Shown piece after piece: positions 63,650-64,000 of a DNA stretch of 64,000 nucleotides. The notes under the pieces were generated by a model. It had not been told where the DNA came from. It was given only the letters and a program-made list of their open reading frames with translations, and searched no databases. Positions within the stretch are counted from its first letter, which is position 1, and every line of letters begins with the position of its first letter. The translations under genes and the position numbers were made by a program. Source of the stretch: Pelagibius sp. (GTDB lineage: Bacteria; Pseudomonadota; Alphaproteobacteria; Kiloniellales; Kiloniellaceae); the NCBI RefSeq assembly GCF_028281305.1, contig NZ_JANQKD010000080.1:62001-126000 (forward strand), given 5' to 3'.

Positions 63650-64000
63650 CTATTCCCCATCCTGATTTTGATTGGAAGAAAGGCTGCCCGGCGGCGCGAT
63701 CACCTCGAAGAGGGAGCGCTTGTAGCCGACCAGCAGCACCTCCGCGTCCGTCTGAAAGCGTTCACCCCGGCTGGCCGCGCGGACGCGGACGAAATGCAGG
63801 TTGCCGTGTCGGTCGGCGACCTTGGCTTTGCCGGCCGCCCGTCGGGTGACGGGCCCCAGGGTGACGGTGGCAACGCGCCCGACGAGGTCGTCGTTGCCGG
63901 TTGCATAGGTCTCTTCACGCGGGACGATGCGGGCGAGGCCGCGGCTGGTCCAGCGGGTTGCCGGCAGGGCAGCGGCCAGGGCTGCCGGCGCGGCAAGCAG
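63650..64000 (-). CDS. YqiJ-like OB-fold membrane protein, 5' end cut by window
   Basis: The visible 116 residues are the C-terminal part of a YqiJ/NfeD-like protein and run in from the right edge. They show the OB-fold pattern 'DDLVGRVATVTLGPVTRR', 'GKAKVADRHGNLHFVRVRA', 'FQTDAEVLLVGYKRSLFEVI', and a polar tail ending 'SSNQNQDGE'. The membrane helices and start lie outside the window. The stop is 3 bases before the flotillin ATG, the usual yqiJ-yqiK arrangement. Confidence 0.85.
   Translation of the reverse strand: MLAAPAALAAALPATRWTSRGLARIVPREETYATGNDDLVGRVATVTLGPVTRRAAGKAKVADRHGNLHFVRVRAASRGERFQTDAEVLLVGYKRSLFEVIAPPGSLSSNQNQDGE

Overview
This 64 kb window is GC-rich, gene-dense chromosomal DNA from an alphaproteobacterium, most likely a marine-type member of the Rhodospirillales/Kiloniellales (this rank is an inference). 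The evidence is the gene set and order: an alphaproteobacterial aa3 oxidase cluster (ctaC-ctaD-ctaB-small membrane ORF-ctaG-ctaE-DUF983-SURF1), DUF4170, DUF3422, DUF374 next to lpxK, the TldD/PmbA pair and a plant-type glutamate-cysteine ligase. Many ATGA overlaps and NTG starts are present. I saw no rRNA, tRNA, CRISPR array or prophage.

Layout. 1-2.2 kb: two SnoaL-like proteins around a small membrane protein, divergent from a LysR regulator. 2.2-6.5 kb: GNAT, purD, xseA and an M23 peptidase. 6.9-8.7 kb: a CAP-domain RTX exoprotein. 8.7-14.5 kb: envelope lipid genes (late acyltransferase, lpxK, DUF374 acyltransferase, MsbA-type exporter, divergent lipid kinase). 14.5-18.5 kb: pmbA, GNAT, leuA. 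19-23.5 kb: AhpD-like protein, GlxA-type regulator, enoyl-CoA hydratase, phenylacetate-CoA ligase, PAS protein. 23.6-26.8 kb: ubiD, a 27-bp inverted-repeat element, NfeD and an SPFH protein. 27-33.7 kb: DUF4170, three TPR proteins with a shared C-terminal module, a GlxA-type regulator, a DUF3047 lipoprotein. 34-38.2 kb: methyltransferase, ubiA, rsmE, gshA. 38.4-42.6 kb: a type III chaperone-like orphan, two paralogous secreted proteins, RidA, a Tat-exported cyclase-family protein. 42.7-45.7 kb: tldD and DUF3422. 45.9-52.4 kb: cytochrome oxidase and its assembly factors. 52.5-54 kb: M32 carboxypeptidase. 54.4-61.8 kb: six co-oriented secreted proteins built from shared modules. 61.9-64 kb: a YqiK-type flotillin with its YqiJ-like partner.

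How they work together. ctaC/D/E are the oxidase core; ctaB begins heme A synthesis, and ctaG and SURF1 assist copper and heme insertion. ubiA and ubiD belong to ubiquinone synthesis. The lipid A genes and MsbA act in sequence, but waaA is absent from its usual place between the DUF374 gene and lpxK. TldD and PmbA form one heteromeric protease although encoded 27 kb apart. The SPFH/NfeD and flotillin/YqiJ pairs are two separate membrane-microdomain systems.

The best candidate for something undescribed is 54.4-61.8 kb. Its proteins share an N-terminal 'EVTG' module, a repeated cysteine-bearing module and a C-terminal CARDB-like domain in different combinations. Next are the TPR/peptidoglycan-binding-like family whose two adjacent members have nearly identical 99-bp 3' ends, the inverted-repeat element against the ubiD start, and a tryptophan-rich 14-codon ORF overlapping the ctaB start.
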